Of a DNA stretch of 64,000 nt, positions 19,011-29,388 are shown one piece after another. How positions within the stretch are numbered: the stretch's first letter is position 1; every line of letters starts with the position of its first letter. The DNA is from Lentisphaerota bacterium. GTDB taxonomy: Bacteria; Verrucomicrobiota; Kiritimatiellia; UBA8416; JAIOPI01. The notes under the pieces are model-generated. The model was not told where the DNA came from, did no database searches, and saw nothing but the letters and a program-made list of their open reading frames with translations. The stretch is from positions 186,001 to 250,000 of the forward strand of contig JAIOPI010000010.1 in the NCBI GenBank assembly GCA_021413965.1. Reading direction: 5' to 3'. Made by a program: the position numbers and the translations under genes.

Positions 19011-20408
19011 TTACTTCCGTTTGTTCTCCGCCGACTCGCGCGGCGACCCGCCGCCGGTCTTGTGCACCAGATCGCGCATCTCGAAAATCGATATCATGGG
19101 CAGGAGCCGGATAAAGACGAACATCAGCGTCAGGAAGAGGCCGATGCTGCCGATGAAGAGCCCGGTGTCCCAGAACGTCGGGTGATACTGGGCCCACGAG
19201 GACGGCAGGAAGTCCCGGCTCAGACTGGTGACGATGATGACGAAGCGCTCCAGCCACATGCCGACGTTGACGAACATCGCGACGATGAACAGGCCCAGGG
19301 TGCTGCGCCGGATGCGCGGCGACCACAGGAACTGCACGGCCACGAAGTTGCACAACAGCAGCAGCCAGTAGGTGTAGCCGTAGGGGCCGAACAGGCGGTT
19401 GTACATCATGAACCGCTCATTGGGAGAGCCGCTGTACCACGCCATGAACCCTTCCATGGCGTAGCCATAAATCACGATCAGTCCCGTGGCCAGCATGACC
19501 TTGGCCATGTTGTCCAGGTGCTTCATCGTGATCAGGTCCTGCAGGCCGTAGATCTTCCGCAGCGGGATGGCGAGCGTCAGCACCATGGCGAACCCCGCGA
19601 AGACGGCGCCGGCGACGAAGTAGGGCGGGAAGACCGTGGTATGCCAGCCGGGCAGTACGGAAACGGCGAAGTCGAAACTCACGACGGAGTGCACGGAGAG
19701 CACGAGGGGCGTCGAAAGCGCCGCCAGGATCATGTAGGCGGTCTCGTAGCGGCTCCAGTGGCGCGCCGACCCGCTCCACCCCATGGCCAGCACCCCGTAG
19801 AAGATCTGCGCGGCGCGGTTCTGCGCACGGTCACGCAGCGTGGCCAGGTCGGGGATCAGCCCCACGAACCAGAACATCAGGGAGACCAGGGCGTAGGTGG
19901 AGACCGCGAAAACGTCCCACACCAGCGGACTGCGGAACTGGGGCCAGAGCGCAAACGTGTTGGGATAAGGCATCAGCCAGTAGAACACCCAGACACGCCC
20001 GAGATGGAGCAGCGGGAACATGCCGGCGCAGGCCACGGCGAAGAGCGTCATGGCCTCGGCAAAGCGGTTGATCGACGTGCGCCAATCCTGCTTGAGCAGC
20101 AGGAGAATGGCGGAAATCAGGGTGCCGGCGTGGCCGATGCCGATCCACCAGACGAAGTTGATGATGTCCAGCGCCCACGCGACCGGGACGTTGTTCCCCC
20201 AGATGCCGATGCCCTTGGCCACGACCATGGCGGCCGTGTAGAGAAACAGCATCAACAGGGAGAAGGCAATGGCCGCGCCGAAGATCCACGCCCGCGGCTG
20301 GTTCCGCGTGAGCACAATGGACGCGATCTTGTCCGTGACGGTATCGTAGGAATGCCGGCCGCGAAGCACCGCGCTGTCAAACTTCTCCACCTTGGGCTCA
20401 GTGGCCAT
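19011..20408 (-). CDS. actC: Alternative complex III quinol-oxidising membrane subunit ActC (NrfD-like)
   Basis: This 465-residue NrfD/PsrC-family protein has about ten transmembrane helices, including 'WALDIINFVWWIGIGHAGTL', 'LPGWHTTVFPPYFVAGAVFA' and 'ERFVIIVTSLSRDFLPSSWA'. In ACIII this subunit holds the quinol oxidation site beside the 3Fe-4S cluster of ActB, with a conserved His/Asp pair on the first helices. The start at ATG 20408 has GGAGGGGG just upstream and lies inside the end of actB (11-base overlap). The frame is open further upstream but that sequence is antisense-like noise. Confidence 0.95.
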   Translation of the reverse strand: MATEPKVEKFDSAVLRGRHSYDTVTDKIASIVLTRNQPRAWIFGAAIAFSLLMLFLYTAAMVVAKGIGIWGNNVPVAWALDIINFVWWIGIGHAGTLISAILLLLKQDWRTSINRFAEAMTLFAVACAGMFPLLHLGRVWVFYWLMPYPNTFALWPQFRSPLVWDVFAVSTYALVSLMFWFVGLIPDLATLRDRAQNRAAQIFYGVLAMGWSGSARHWSRYETAYMILAALSTPLVLSVHSVVSFDFAVSVLPGWHTTVFPPYFVAGAVFAGFAMVLTLAIPLRKIYGLQDLITMKHLDNMAKVMLATGLIVIYGYAMEGFMAWYSGSPNERFMMYNRLFGPYGYTYWLLLLCNFVAVQFLWSPRIRRSTLGLFIVAMFVNVGMWLERFVIIVTSLSRDFLPSSWAQYHPTFWDTGLFIGSIGLFLTLMFVFIRLLPMISIFEMRDLVHKTGGGSPRESAENKRK

Positions 20409-23400
20409 GGGAGCCCCCCTCCGTGACCAGCGCCGGGTTCGGGTTGCGCAACTTGGCGAGGTACGTCGTGCGCGGGCGCACGCCCAACTCATCCAGCAAG
20501 CCGTAGTTGCGCGGGTCCGCCTTGCGCTGCCGCACGGCGCTCTGCGCGTCGTTCAAATCGCCGAAGGCAATCGCGCCCACCGGGCAGGCCTGCTGGCAAG
20601 CCGTCACCACCTCGCCATCGCGGATGCGGCGGTTCTCAACCTTGGCCTGGATGCGCGCCACGTTGATGCGCTGCACGCAGTAGGTGCACTTCTCCATCAC
20701 GCCGCGCATGCGCACGGTCACGTCCGGGTTGCGCTGCAGCTTCAGGGACGGCGTCTGGTCGTCCGTGTACGCGAGGAAGTTGAAGCGGCGCACCTTGAAG
20801 GGGCAGTTGTTGGAGCAGTAACGCGTGCCGACGCAGCGGTTGTACACCATGTCGTTGAGCCCCTCGCTGCTGTGCGCGGTGGCGCCGACGGGGCAGACGG
20901 GCTCGCAAGGCGCCCGCTCGCACTGCATGCAGGGAATGGGCTGGTGATGCACCTCGGGCTGGTCCAGATCGCCCTCGAAGTAGCGATCCACCCGGATCCA
21001 GTGCATCTCGCGACCCTTGGCTACCTGGCCCTTGCCCACGACGGCGATGTTGTTCTCCGCCTGGCAGGCAATCGTGCAGGCGTTGCAGCCGAGGCACGTG
21101 TTCAAATCAATCGTCATGCCCCACTTGTATCCCTCGTACGGATGGTCGGGATACAGCGAGGTGTCGGGCCCGTGCTCGCTGTGTTCGCGCACGAACTCGG
21201 GATTCTCCTGGAAATGCGTCACCGTGGCGCTGCGCACCAGCTCGCGCCCTTCCATGCTGTGGTGGTCCTGCGTGCAGGCCAGCGGGCGGTTCGTCCCGGT
21301 CTTGAAGATTTCGCCGCCCGTCAACGCCCAGCCCAACTCGGGGCGGAACAACGTGTAGGCGCTGGCCCCGAGACCGTTGCCCACGCGCCCGGCGTGCGTG
21401 CGGCCGTAACCCAGGTTCACCGTCACGGCGTTCGCGGGCTGGCCCGGCAGGATCCACGCCGGCAGCTCGACACCCGGCTTGCCGCCGGCGGACACCACGA
21501 TCACATCGCTGTTGCGCAGCCCGTGCTTCTCCGCAAAAGACGGGCTGACCAGCGCCGCATTCTCCCACGTGAGCTTCGTCAGCGGCTTGGGCAGTTCCTG
21601 CAACCACCCGTTGTTGGCCAGGCTCCCGTCCCACACCGACGGGTCGGGCCGCACCACGATCTCGATGCCGTCCGCCACCGCCAGCGATTCCTTCAGCAAG
21701 GCCGCCATCGCAACCCCATCCCATGCCAATGCGGGGCGCTGCGTGGCAAAGGCGCTGCCGGCGATGAACCCGTCGTGAATCGTACGCTTCCAGAATGCAT
21801 CGAAATCGAGTCCGCCGCGCTGCTTCTCCCAGTGCGCGCGCACCACGTCGTACGCCGGACGTCCGGAGCGCCCCAGCAGCGCGTCGATGATTTCCGCCGC
21901 ACTCCGGCCGCCATAAAGCGCTTCGATCAACGGCTGCTGAATCGTGATCGTGCCGTCAAAGGCGCGCACGTCACCCCAGCATTCCAGGTCGTGCGCAGCC
22001 GGCAGGTGCCAGTGGCAGTGCTCAGCCGTTTCATCCTCGTACAAGCCCCAGTGCACGCGCAGGGCCACGGCCTGCAGGGCTTGCGCGAAATCGGTTTCGG
22101 CGGGGGCATCGTAGACCGGGTTGGTGCCCAGGATGAAGAGGCTCTGCACCTTGCCCAGACGCAGATCATCCACCAGCGCCCGCAGGGACTCGCTCGAGGA
22201 CTGCGGGGCCGTGTCGAGCGGTTCCGTATGAAAGACCGTGCTTCCAACATTTCCCAGCGCTGCGTTCAGCGCCTGTGCCAGCGCGTGCACAACGGGGGGC
22301 TGGTAGTCGCCCGCCACCACGAGACTGCGCCCGCGATGCGCCTGCAAGTCTGCCGCCACCGCCGATGCCCATGCCGCCACGGCCGGCTCCAGCGCCACCG
22401 TCGCGCCAACCTCGATGCCCAGGTCGCCCGCCACGGCCGTCGCCAACGCCAGCAGCGCCTTGGGGCCCAGGGACAGGCGATGATCCGCAATGGAACCGGT
22501 CACGGACGGCGTGCATTCGGCGACGTACAGGCGGTTCATCCCGGCCTGCTCGCCTTGCGGCTGCCGGCGGGCGGCAAACTGGCGGGCGTAGCGAAGGGCG
22601 CCGGCCCCTTCGTAGAGGAAATCCGCGTCGAGGCTCAAGATGACGTCGGCCGCGTCGAGATCAAAACGGGTTTCCAGCGGCTGCTGGAAAACCATGCGCG
22701 CGCCGGCGTAGGCGGCATCGCGGGCCAGGGGCGCATAGCGATGCCAGCGGGCCTTCGGAAACGCGGCGAGCAATTCCTGGATGAGGCTCAACTGCGTGGG
22801 CGACGTGATCGGCCCGGTCAGCAGGCGCAGGGAATCGCCCTGGTCCGCGGTATGCTTGTCGCGCGCGGCTTGCAGGTCGGTCAGAAACTTGTCCCACGTG
22901 CTGATGCGCCCGCGATACTTGACCGTCTGCGACCGATCCGGATCGTAAAGGCCGAGGATGGCGGCCTGCATCAGGACGCTGCTGCTGCCGGCGCCGTCCG
23001 GATGATCGGGATTACCTTCGATCTTGGTGGGCCGCCCCATGTGGCTTTCCACCAGCGCCCCACGCCCGATGCCCTGCCACGTGACGGCCGTGGCATAGTA
23101 AAGCGGCTTGCCCGGAACGAGTTCCTCGGGCTGCTTGACGTAAGGGATGATCATTTCCTTGGGCTGGCGCGTGCAGCCCGTGGCACCGGCCAGCGCCATC
23201 GACGCACCCATCAGCTTGATGAAATCGCGCCGGTTGACGGCCGTCAGCGACTCGCCCTCGGTGAATTCCGCCTTCAACAGGGCCTGAAAACGGGGAGAAT
23301 CCGCCAGTTCGTCCAAGCTCCGCCACTGCCGCCGCCCCGCCGCATCGATCGTGCGGGTCCGCAACTGGCTCATCGGTACAAAAGATTCGTTCGTGCTCAT
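20398..23400 (-). CDS. actB: Alternative complex III Fe-S subunit ActB (molybdopterin-like plus 4Fe-4S)
   Basis: This 1000-residue fusion is typical of ACIII: an N-terminal molybdopterin-oxidoreductase-like half without cofactor motifs and a C-terminal ferredoxin half. A twin-arginine signal '[20 protein letters not shown]' starts near residue 56 and ends at a lipobox-like Cys76. The Fe-S ligands begin near residue 765 ('[16 protein letters not shown]') and continue with '[17 protein letters not shown]', '[20 protein letters not shown]', '[14 protein letters not shown]' and '[14 protein letters not shown]', enough for four clusters. It passes electrons from quinol at ActC to the haems of ActA. 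ATG 23400 overlaps the actA stop (ATGA); an ATG 9 bases upstream is less likely. Confidence 0.95.
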   Translation of the reverse strand: MSTNESFVPMSQLRTRTIDAAGRRQWRSLDELADSPRFQALLKAEFTEGESLTAVNRRDFIKLMGASMALAGATGCTRQPKEMIIPYVKQPEELVPGKPLYYATAVTWQGIGRGALVESHMGRPTKIEGNPDHPDGAGSSSVLMQAAILGLYDPDRSQTVKYRGRISTWDKFLTDLQAARDKHTADQGDSLRLLTGPITSPTQLSLIQELLAAFPKARWHRYAPLARDAAYAGARMVFQQPLETRFDLDAADVILSLDADFLYEGAGALRYARQFAARRQPQGEQAGMNRLYVAECTPSVTGSIADHRLSLGPKALLALATAVAGDLGIEVGATVALEPAVAAWASAVAADLQAHRGRSLVVAGDYQPPVVHALAQALNAALGNVGSTVFHTEPLDTAPQSSSESLRALVDDLRLGKVQSLFILGTNPVYDAPAETDFAQALQAVALRVHWGLYEDETAEHCHWHLPAAHDLECWGDVRAFDGTITIQQPLIEALYGGRSAAEIIDALLGRSGRPAYDVVRAHWEKQRGGLDFDAFWKRTIHDGFIAGSAFATQRPALAWDGVAMAALLKESLAVADGIEIVVRPDPSVWDGSLANNGWLQELPKPLTKLTWENAALVSPSFAEKHGLRNSDVIVVSAGGKPGVELPAWILPGQPANAVTVNLGYGRTHAGRVGNGLGASAYTLFRPELGWALTGGEIFKTGTNRPLACTQDHHSMEGRELVRSATVTHFQENPEFVREHSEHGPDTSLYPDHPYEGYKWGMTIDLNTCLGCNACTIACQAENNIAVVGKGQVAKGREMHWIRVDRYFEGDLDQPEVHHQPIPCMQCERAPCEPVCPVGATAHSSEGLNDMVYNRCVGTRYCSNNCPFKVRRFNFLAYTDDQTPSLKLQRNPDVTVRMRGVMEKCTYCVQRINVARIQAKVENRRIRDGEVVTACQQACPVGAIAFGDLNDAQSAVRQRKADPRNYGLLDELGVRPRTTYLAKLRNPNPALVTEGGSHGH

Positions 23401-24047
23401 CGGTGGCAAATCGAGCAGCTTGTTAGCGACTGTATGTCGTACTCCGCAACCAAGGCCTTTCCTGGATCGTTTGTGCCGGTCGGGCGCTCCCAGCGCATAT
23501 CAAAAACCTTGTCCTTCGGCCGGACGAACTTGTCGGGATGGCGATGGCAGTTCAGACACCAGGACATGTGCAGGGTGTTGGCCTTCCACATCAGCGGCAT
23601 CTCGTCCACCTGTCCATGACAGGACACGCAGCCGATCCCGCGATTCACGTGAATGCTGTGGTTGAAATAGACGAAATCGGGCAGATCGTGCACCCGCGTC
23701 CACTGCAACTGCTTGCCCGTCAGGAAACTGTCCCGCACCGGCGCCAGGATGGGGGCATCCTTCCAGATCTGCACGTGACAATTCATACAGGTCTTCGTGG
23801 GCGGAATGCCGGCCACCGCCGATTTTTCGACCGCCGTGTGACAGTAGCGGCAATCGATACCCAATTGCTGCACATGGTGCTTATGACTGAAAGGCACGGT
23901 CTGCTCGATGGGTTGCCGCACGCCCGTCACATAGGGCGAACGCAGAAACTGGTCCCAAATCGTAAACAGGCCTATCAGAAGGAACACCCCTCCGAATATG
24001 CCAAGCTTCGCCAGCGTATTCGCGCTGGGGTGGAAAATCTGGCCCAT
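23397..24047 (-). CDS. actA: Alternative complex III pentahaem cytochrome ActA
   Basis: This 216-residue protein has one N-terminal membrane anchor (about 12-33) and five CXXCH haem c sites: Cys66 (CRYCH), Cys87 (CMNCH), Cys140 (CVSCH), Cys164 (CLNCH) and Cys211 (CSICH). This is the pentahaem ActA that wires the Fe-S clusters of ActB to the monohaem ActE on the periplasmic face. It is the first gene of an operon running to at least 11764. Its promoter must lie in the 458-bp region shared with the divergent cbb3 genes. Confidence 0.95.
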   Translation of the reverse strand: MGQIFHPSANTLAKLGIFGGVFLLIGLFTIWDQFLRSPYVTGVRQPIEQTVPFSHKHHVQQLGIDCRYCHTAVEKSAVAGIPPTKTCMNCHVQIWKDAPILAPVRDSFLTGKQLQWTRVHDLPDFVYFNHSIHVNRGIGCVSCHGQVDEMPLMWKANTLHMSWCLNCHRHPDKFVRPKDKVFDMRWERPTGTNDPGKALVAEYDIQSLTSCSICHR

Positions 24048-24505
24048 AGCCCGAAAACGATCTCTGTTAATTCAGTCCCGGCCGAGGAACGGCACACCCG
24101 AAGCCGTTGCGGATTCTCGGACGCGGTGAAGGGCGGAATGTACCGAGGACCGGGGGCGACTGGCAAGAGAACTCTTATGCGTTATTTCCTGACGAAATCG
24201 ATCGCCGTAGTCGACTCACCAATTTCGATTCGCCAACCTCCCGCCGTAAGGTATGGACGCGAAAAGCGATTTATATATGGATCCGCCGATAGGGTAACGC
24301 AGCCGCAGCTACTGTTACCTAGCGACGGACCAGGGTCCACATCCCCCCCACCGGGATGTGGACCCACTTTTCTTCAGCCAGTCCATCCTGCCACGTGACT
24401 CCCGTCTTCGCATGCTCGTGCCCCACCCGCCTGCGATTTTCCGCTGTCAGCCAAGGGCGCCATTTGGCACATTTGAGCTTGGTTTTCGGGGATTCGGAGG
24501 GATTC
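24048..24505. promoter_or_regulatory. Divergent control region between ACIII/caa3 and cbb3 operons
   Basis: This 458-bp non-coding stretch is distinctly AT-richer than its surroundings between about 24170 and 24290, with a TATATAT run at 24270-24279 that could serve as a -10 box. A short inverted repeat ggtaac/gttacc lies at 24293-24298 and 24314-24319 and could be an operator half-site pair. A strong hairpin follows at 24333-24365. I see no FNR/ANR-type TTGAT-N4-ATCAA box. Placement between high-oxygen and low-oxygen oxidase operons makes it the likely site of respiratory regulation; that is inference. Confidence 0.5.
24333..24365 (+). terminator. Strong hairpin with T-rich tail upstream of ccoI (possible leader terminator)
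   Basis: A perfect 13-bp inverted repeat (24333-24345 and 24353-24365) with a 7-base loop is followed by acttttcttc. Read on the plus strand this has the form of a rho-independent terminator, but no plus-strand gene ends upstream. It could be an attenuator in the ccoI leader, a protein-binding palindrome or a mobile-element end. Confidence 0.45.
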
Positions 24506-26947
24506 GTGGCGCCTGCGGTAGAATGGGAAAGCGCATCGCCTGCGCCCGCGTGCAGCGTGGCCGCGCAGCCAGACTGTCAGCACTGTGGTGCCCGCTGCCC
24601 TGATCGCCGCATCCGGGACCAGGACCACTTCTTCTGCTGCATGGGCTGCCGAATGGTCTATCAGCTGCTGAAAGATCGCGGCCTGGACCGGTTTTACGAA
24701 CTGGAACCGTCGCCTGGCATTCGCCCTTCCGAGAGTAGCGCCACCCGGGCCTACGAACATCTCGATGCCGACCCCATTCGCAGACAACTCCTTGATTTTA
24801 CCAATGGTCGCCTGGCGCGAGTGACGTTCTCCATTCCCGCCATTCATTGTGCGGCCTGCGTCTGGCTGCTCGAAAACCTGTACCGCCTGAATCCCGCCAT
24901 CGGCGAGGCGCGCGTCCACTTCCCGCGCAAAACGCTCTCCCTGAGCTTCAACGAAACCGAGATCACCTTATCCGCCGTGGTCCGTCTGCTCGTTTCCATC
25001 GGCTACGAACCGGCGATCAACCTGGGCAGCCTCACCGCCCCGCCGCCTGATCCTGCGGCCCGCCAGCTCCTGCTCCGCCTGGGCGTTGCCGGATTTGCCT
25101 TCGGCAACATCATGCTGATGAGCTTCCCGGCCTACCTGGGGCTCAATCCCGCCGACGAAAGGGGCATGCACCACTTCTTCGGCCTGCTCAGCATCCTGCT
25201 CGCCATGCCCGTCCTGCTCTACAGCGCCTCAAGCTACTGGACAGCCGCCGCGCTTTGCTTCCGCCGCCGCCACCTGGTCATCGAGTTCCCCATCGCCCTC
25301 GGCATCATCGCCCTCTTTACGCAAAGCGTCGTGGAAATCCTCGCTGGCATCAGCGAAGGCTACCTCGACTCCTTTTCCGGTCTGATCTTCCTGCTCCTCT
25401 GCGGGCAGTGGTTTCAGCGCAAAACCTTCGCCAGCCTGTCGTTTGAACGCGATTACAAAGCCTATTTCCCGCTCGCCACCCTCCGCCGGGAAGGCTCCGC
25501 CACGCGCTCAGTCCCGATCACGTCCCTCGCGGTCGGCGACCGCATCCTGGTGCGCCACCAGGAACTCATCCCCGCCGATGCCCTGCTCGTGTCCGGCGAT
25601 GCCTGCATTGACTACAGCTTCGTCACGGGTGAAGCCGAGCCCGTGGTCTGCCGCCCGGGTGAACACGTCTTCGCCGGCGGTCGCCAGACGGGGGGCGCCG
25701 TGGAACTGGAAACGGTCAAGCCTGTCTCCCAAAGCTACCTGACCTCGCTGTGGAACAACGCCGCGTTTGCGAAGCCCCGCACTCCCCAAATTCAGAATCT
25801 GACCAACCGTGCCGGCCGCCTCTTCACCTACGCCGTCATCGCCATTGCCATCAGCACCGGCGCCGTCTGGCTGGTGCGTTCGCCGCCGCAGTCCTTGCGC
25901 GCCTTCACCTCGGTGCTCCTCGTGGCCTGCCCTTGCGCCCTGGCCCTCACGGCGCCCTTCACGCTGGGCTCCGCGCAACGCATCCTCGGCCGCAATCGCC
26001 TCTACCTGCGCAACGCGACTGTGGTGGAAGACATGAGCCGCGTGTCCACCCTGATCTTCGACAAGACCGGCACGCTGACCCATGCCACCCGCCAGAATGT
26101 CACGTACACCGGCGACGCCCTCACCGACACGGAACAGACCTGGGTGGCCGCACTCGCGCGCCAGTCCACCCACCCCGCCAGCCGGCGCATCGCCGACTGT
26201 CTGCCCCCCCCCTCGCCAAACCTCGCCCCTACGGCGTTCTCGGAGGTCCCGGGACAGGGCATCCGCGGCGTCGTGGCGGGGCATGCCCTCTGCCTCGGAT
26301 CACCCGCATTCGTCGCTTCGGACGCCGCACTGACCGAGGCCGGACCCTATGTGAGCCTGGACGGGACCGTCCGCGGCCGCTTTGCCATGCAGCCAACCTA
26401 CCGCGCCGATCTCGCCGGGCTGCTGCACCGGCTCGCCGCCCGCTATAACCTGGTCGTGCTCTCCGGCGATCATCCCCAGGCCGAGCCCGCCCTGCGCCAA
26501 TGGTTCGGCCCGCGCGCGGATCTGCGATTCGAACAATCCCCCGCCGATAAACTCGCCTATGTCCGCCAATGGCAGGAGGCGCAGCCGGGCGGCGTCATGA
26601 TGATCGGCGACGGCTTGAACGACGCCGGAGCCCTGCGCCAGAGCCAGGTTGGAATCGCCGTCACCGAGGATATCAGCCTCTTCTCACCCGCCTGCGACGC
26701 CATCCTGGACGCCGCCAGCTTCCACCAACTGGCGGATTTGCTGGCCTTCGCGCGGTCATCGGTCGGCATCGTGAAGGCAGGATTCGTCATTTCCCTCTTG
26801 TACAATACCATCGGGATCGGTATTGCATCGACCGGGCGTTTGTCGCCGCTGGTGGCCGCCGTGCTGATGCCGATCAGTTCGTTCTCCGTGATCGGGTTCT
26901 CGCTGCTGGCCACGCGCTGGGCCGCCTGGCGACATGGGCTGAGTTGA
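24506..26947 (+). CDS. ccoI: CcoI/FixI-type copper-translocating P-type ATPase
   Basis: This P1B-type ATPase of 813 residues starts from GTG 24506, which has GGAGGG 4 bases upstream; an ATG 150 bases earlier would add non-family sequence and run through a hairpin. The N-terminus carries the cysteine-rich segment typical of CcoI/CtpA ('DCQHCGARCPDRR' and 'FFCCMGCRMVYQLL'), then a heavy-metal domain with CAAC (Cys115-Cys118). The membrane metal site is CPC at 475-477. The phosphorylated Asp519 is in DKTGTLT, and the hinge is 'GDGLNDAGAL'. It exports copper to the periplasm for the cbb3 oxidase encoded next door. Confidence 0.93.
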   Translation: MAPAVEWESASPAPACSVAAQPDCQHCGARCPDRRIRDQDHFFCCMGCRMVYQLLKDRGLDRFYELEPSPGIRPSESSATRAYEHLDADPIRRQLLDFTNGRLARVTFSIPAIHCAACVWLLENLYRLNPAIGEARVHFPRKTLSLSFNETEITLSAVVRLLVSIGYEPAINLGSLTAPPPDPAARQLLLRLGVAGFAFGNIMLMSFPAYLGLNPADERGMHHFFGLLSILLAMPVLLYSASSYWTAAALCFRRRHLVIEFPIALGIIALFTQSVVEILAGISEGYLDSFSGLIFLLLCGQWFQRKTFASLSFERDYKAYFPLATLRREGSATRSVPITSLAVGDRILVRHQELIPADALLVSGDACIDYSFVTGEAEPVVCRPGEHVFAGGRQTGGAVELETVKPVSQSYLTSLWNNAAFAKPRTPQIQNLTNRAGRLFTYAVIAIAISTGAVWLVRSPPQSLRAFTSVLLVACPCALALTAPFTLGSAQRILGRNRLYLRNATVVEDMSRVSTLIFDKTGTLTHATRQNVTYTGDALTDTEQTWVAALARQSTHPASRRIADCLPPPSPNLAPTAFSEVPGQGIRGVVAGHALCLGSPAFVASDAALTEAGPYVSLDGTVRGRFAMQPTYRADLAGLLHRLAARYNLVVLSGDHPQAEPALRQWFGPRADLRFEQSPADKLAYVRQWQEAQPGGVMMIGDGLNDAGALRQSQVGIAVTEDISLFSPACDAILDAASFHQLADLLAFARSSVGIVKAGFVISLLYNTIGIGIASTGRLSPLVAAVLMPISSFSVIGFSLLATRWAAWRHGLS

Positions 26948-27074
26948 GGGACTCCGAGGGAACCGGGAATGGCGCGGATCATCGGATGGCCACGGCCATC
27001 CGTACGCTCTGCGTCCTTGCTGGATGTTGTGCGTGGCGGACCGGGACGCGTCCCGGCCGTCCGAAGGATGTGGC

Positions 27075-27260
27075 GTGAGCGTCATTGTGATCCTGATGCT
27101 TGCCAGCCTCGTGGTGGCGATCGCGTTCTTGACGCTGTTCATCTGGGCGGTGCGCCGCGGACAGTACGAAGACGTGGAAACGCCGGCCATGCGCATGCTG
27201 ACGGATGACGATTCGGATCGACGGAAAGCAGACGAGAAAGGGTTGCAGCCGCATGAGTAA
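27075..27260 (+). CDS. ccoS: cbb3 oxidase maturation protein CcoS
   Basis: This 61-residue single-pass membrane protein of the CcoS family is 'MSVIVILMLASLVVAIAFLT' (translated from a GTG start) followed by 'LFIWAVRRGQYEDVETPAMR' and an acidic tail. The motif RRGQYEDVETPA is diagnostic. The GTG at 27075 is preceded by AAGGA about 7 bases upstream. CcoS is needed to insert haem and copper into CcoN. The stop codon overlaps the ccoNO start by 8 bases. Confidence 0.92.
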   Translation: MSVIVILMLASLVVAIAFLTLFIWAVRRGQYEDVETPAMRMLTDDDSDRRKADEKGLQPHE

Positions 27261-29388
27261 CGTGGAGACCTTCCGCTACGACAACCGCACGGTGCGGGAC
27301 TTCGCCGTCGCGACGGTGGTCTGGGGCATCGTGGGCATGCTCGTGGGCCTGATCGCGGCCATCCAGCTCTTCCTGCCCGCCGCCAACCTCGACACGCCGT
27401 TCCTGACCTTCGGCCGCATCCGCCCCCTGCACACGAACGCCGTCATCTTCGCCTTCGTCGGCAACGGGATGTTCGCCGGCATCTACTACTCGCTGCAGCG
27501 ACTCTGCAAGGCCCGCATGTTCAGCGACCTGCTCAGCCGCTTCAACTTCTGGGGCTGGCAGGCCATCATCGTCGCCGCCGCCATCACCCTCCCGCTCGGC
27601 CTCACCACCAGCAAGGAATACGCCGAACTGGAATGGCCCATCGACATCGCCATCGCCGTCGTCTGGGTGGCCTTCACCGTCAATCTCTTCGGCACCATCT
27701 TCAAGCGGCGCGAGCGCCACATGTACGTGGCCATCTGGTTCTACATCTCCACCGCGCTCACCGTGGCCATGCTCCACATCGTCAACTCGCTCGCCTACCC
27801 CGCCTCGTTCTTCAAGAGCTATTCCATCTACGCCGGCGTGCAGGACGCCCTCGTCCAATGGTGGTACGGCCACAACGCCGTCGCCTTCTTCCTCACCACG
27901 CCCTACCTCGGCCTGATGTACTACTTCATGCCCAAGGCCTCCAACCGCCCCATCTTCTCCTACCGGCTCTCCATCATCCACTTCTGGGCGCTGATCTTCA
28001 TCTACATCTGGGCCGGCCCCCATCACCTCCTCTACAGCGCCCTGCCCGACTGGGCCCAGTCGCTCGGCACCGTCTTCTCCATCATGCTGATCGCGCCCTC
28101 CTGGGGCGGCATGATCAACGGCCTGCTCACCCTGCGCGGCGCGTGGGACAAGGTCCGCCAGGACCCCGTCCTGAAGTTCCTCGTCGTCGCCGTGACCGCC
28201 TACGGCATGGCCACGCTCGAAGGCCCCATGCTCTCCATCAAGAGTGTCAACGCCCTCTCCCACTTCACCGACTGGACCATTGCCCACGTCCACACCGGCG
28301 CGCTCGGCTGGAACGGCTTCCTGACCTTCGGCATGCTCTACTGGATGCTGCCGCGCCTCTACAAGACCACCCTCTACTCGGTTAAACTCGCGAACTACCA
28401 CTTCTGGATTGGCCTGCTCGGCATGCTGTTCTACGTCGTCCCCATCTACTGGGCCGGCGTGACCCAGGGCCTGATGCTCAAGCAGTTCACGCCCGACGGC
28501 TTCCTGCAATACCCGAATTTCCTCGAGGTCGTGCGCCAGGTGCTGCCCATGTGGCGGCTGCGGGCCATCGGCGGCGGGCTCTTCCTCTTCGGCGCCATCC
28601 TCATGGCCATCAACCTCTACAAGACTGCGAAGCAGGGGACCTTCGACGCGGATACGGAGGCCCAGGCGCCCGCGCTCGAACCCGTCGAGGTTCAGGACGA
28701 GCCCCACCCCTATCGCCATCGCTGGCTCGAGCGCAAGCCCGTGCGCTTCGCCGTTCTCGCACTGATCGCCGTCATCATCGGCGGCTTCATCGAAATGGTG
28801 CCCATCTTTGTCATCCGCCGCAACATCCCCACCATTTCCAGCGTCCTGCCCTACACGCCATTGGAATTGCTCGGGCGCGATCTGTACGTCCGCGAAGGCT
28901 GCGTGGGCTGCCACTCCCAGCTGGTGCGCCCGTTCCGCTCCGAGACCGAGCGCTTCGGCCAGTACGCCAAGGCCGGCGAGTACGTCTACGACCACCCCTT
29001 TCTCTGGGGATCGAAGCGCACCGGCCCGGACCTGTTGCGCGTCGGCCGCAAGTACCCCGACGCCTGGCACTACAAACACATGGAGGATCCGCGCACCACA
29101 TCGCCCGGCTCCATCATGCCGCGCTATCCCTGGCTCAGTCGGCAGCGCCTGAACACCGCCATCACCGCCCAGAAAATTGCCGTCATGCGCCAGCTCGGCG
29201 TGCCCTATCCGGACGGCTATGAACGCCAGGCCTTCGTCGACATGAGCGCCCAGGCCTCGACCATCGCCTCCAATCTCAAGGACGCGGGCATCATCGTCGA
29301 ACCCGACCGCGAGATCGTGGCGCTCATCGCCTACCTCCAGCGCCTCGGCACCGACATCCGCAACGAAATCCCCGCGGGGACCCCATGA
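27253..29388 (+). CDS. ccoNO: cbb3-type cytochrome oxidase, fused CcoN-CcoO subunit
   Basis: This 711-residue fusion begins with CcoN (about 1-470), a 12-helix haem-copper core with the low-spin haem His in 'RPLHTNAVIFAFVGNGMFAG', the CuB His in 'WWYGHNAVAFFLT', the His pair in 'WAGPHHLLYSALPDW' and 'IAHVHTGALGWNGF'. A linker and one helix (about 497-517) lead into the CcoO cytochrome c domain with CVGCH at 550-554 and the typical 'LWGSKRTGPDLLRVGRKYPD'. The enzyme reduces oxygen with high affinity at the inner membrane. The fusion is known from Bacteroidetes and related lineages. The start is ATG 27253, overlapping ccoS. Confidence 0.95.
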   Translation: MSNVETFRYDNRTVRDFAVATVVWGIVGMLVGLIAAIQLFLPAANLDTPFLTFGRIRPLHTNAVIFAFVGNGMFAGIYYSLQRLCKARMFSDLLSRFNFWGWQAIIVAAAITLPLGLTTSKEYAELEWPIDIAIAVVWVAFTVNLFGTIFKRRERHMYVAIWFYISTALTVAMLHIVNSLAYPASFFKSYSIYAGVQDALVQWWYGHNAVAFFLTTPYLGLMYYFMPKASNRPIFSYRLSIIHFWALIFIYIWAGPHHLLYSALPDWAQSLGTVFSIMLIAPSWGGMINGLLTLRGAWDKVRQDPVLKFLVVAVTAYGMATLEGPMLSIKSVNALSHFTDWTIAHVHTGALGWNGFLTFGMLYWMLPRLYKTTLYSVKLANYHFWIGLLGMLFYVVPIYWAGVTQGLMLKQFTPDGFLQYPNFLEVVRQVLPMWRLRAIGGGLFLFGAILMAINLYKTAKQGTFDADTEAQAPALEPVEVQDEPHPYRHRWLERKPVRFAVLALIAVIIGGFIEMVPIFVIRRNIPTISSVLPYTPLELLGRDLYVREGCVGCHSQLVRPFRSETERFGQYAKAGEYVYDHPFLWGSKRTGPDLLRVGRKYPDAWHYKHMEDPRTTSPGSIMPRYPWLSRQRLNTAITAQKIAVMRQLGVPYPDGYERQAFVDMSAQASTIASNLKDAGIIVEPDREIVALIAYLQRLGTDIRNEIPAGTP

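Noticed and set aside
20392..23619. Plus-strand open frame of 1075 codons opposite actB
   Set aside because: It is the antisense of a well-supported 1000-residue ActB. High GC content suppresses stops in the complementary frame; its His/Arg/Gln-rich composition matches no protein family.
24356..24505. Upstream ATG 24356 as start of ccoI
   Set aside because: It would translate through the second arm of a perfect hairpin and add 50 non-family residues; GTG 24506 has a proper Shine-Dalgarno and begins just before the conserved Cys-rich segment.
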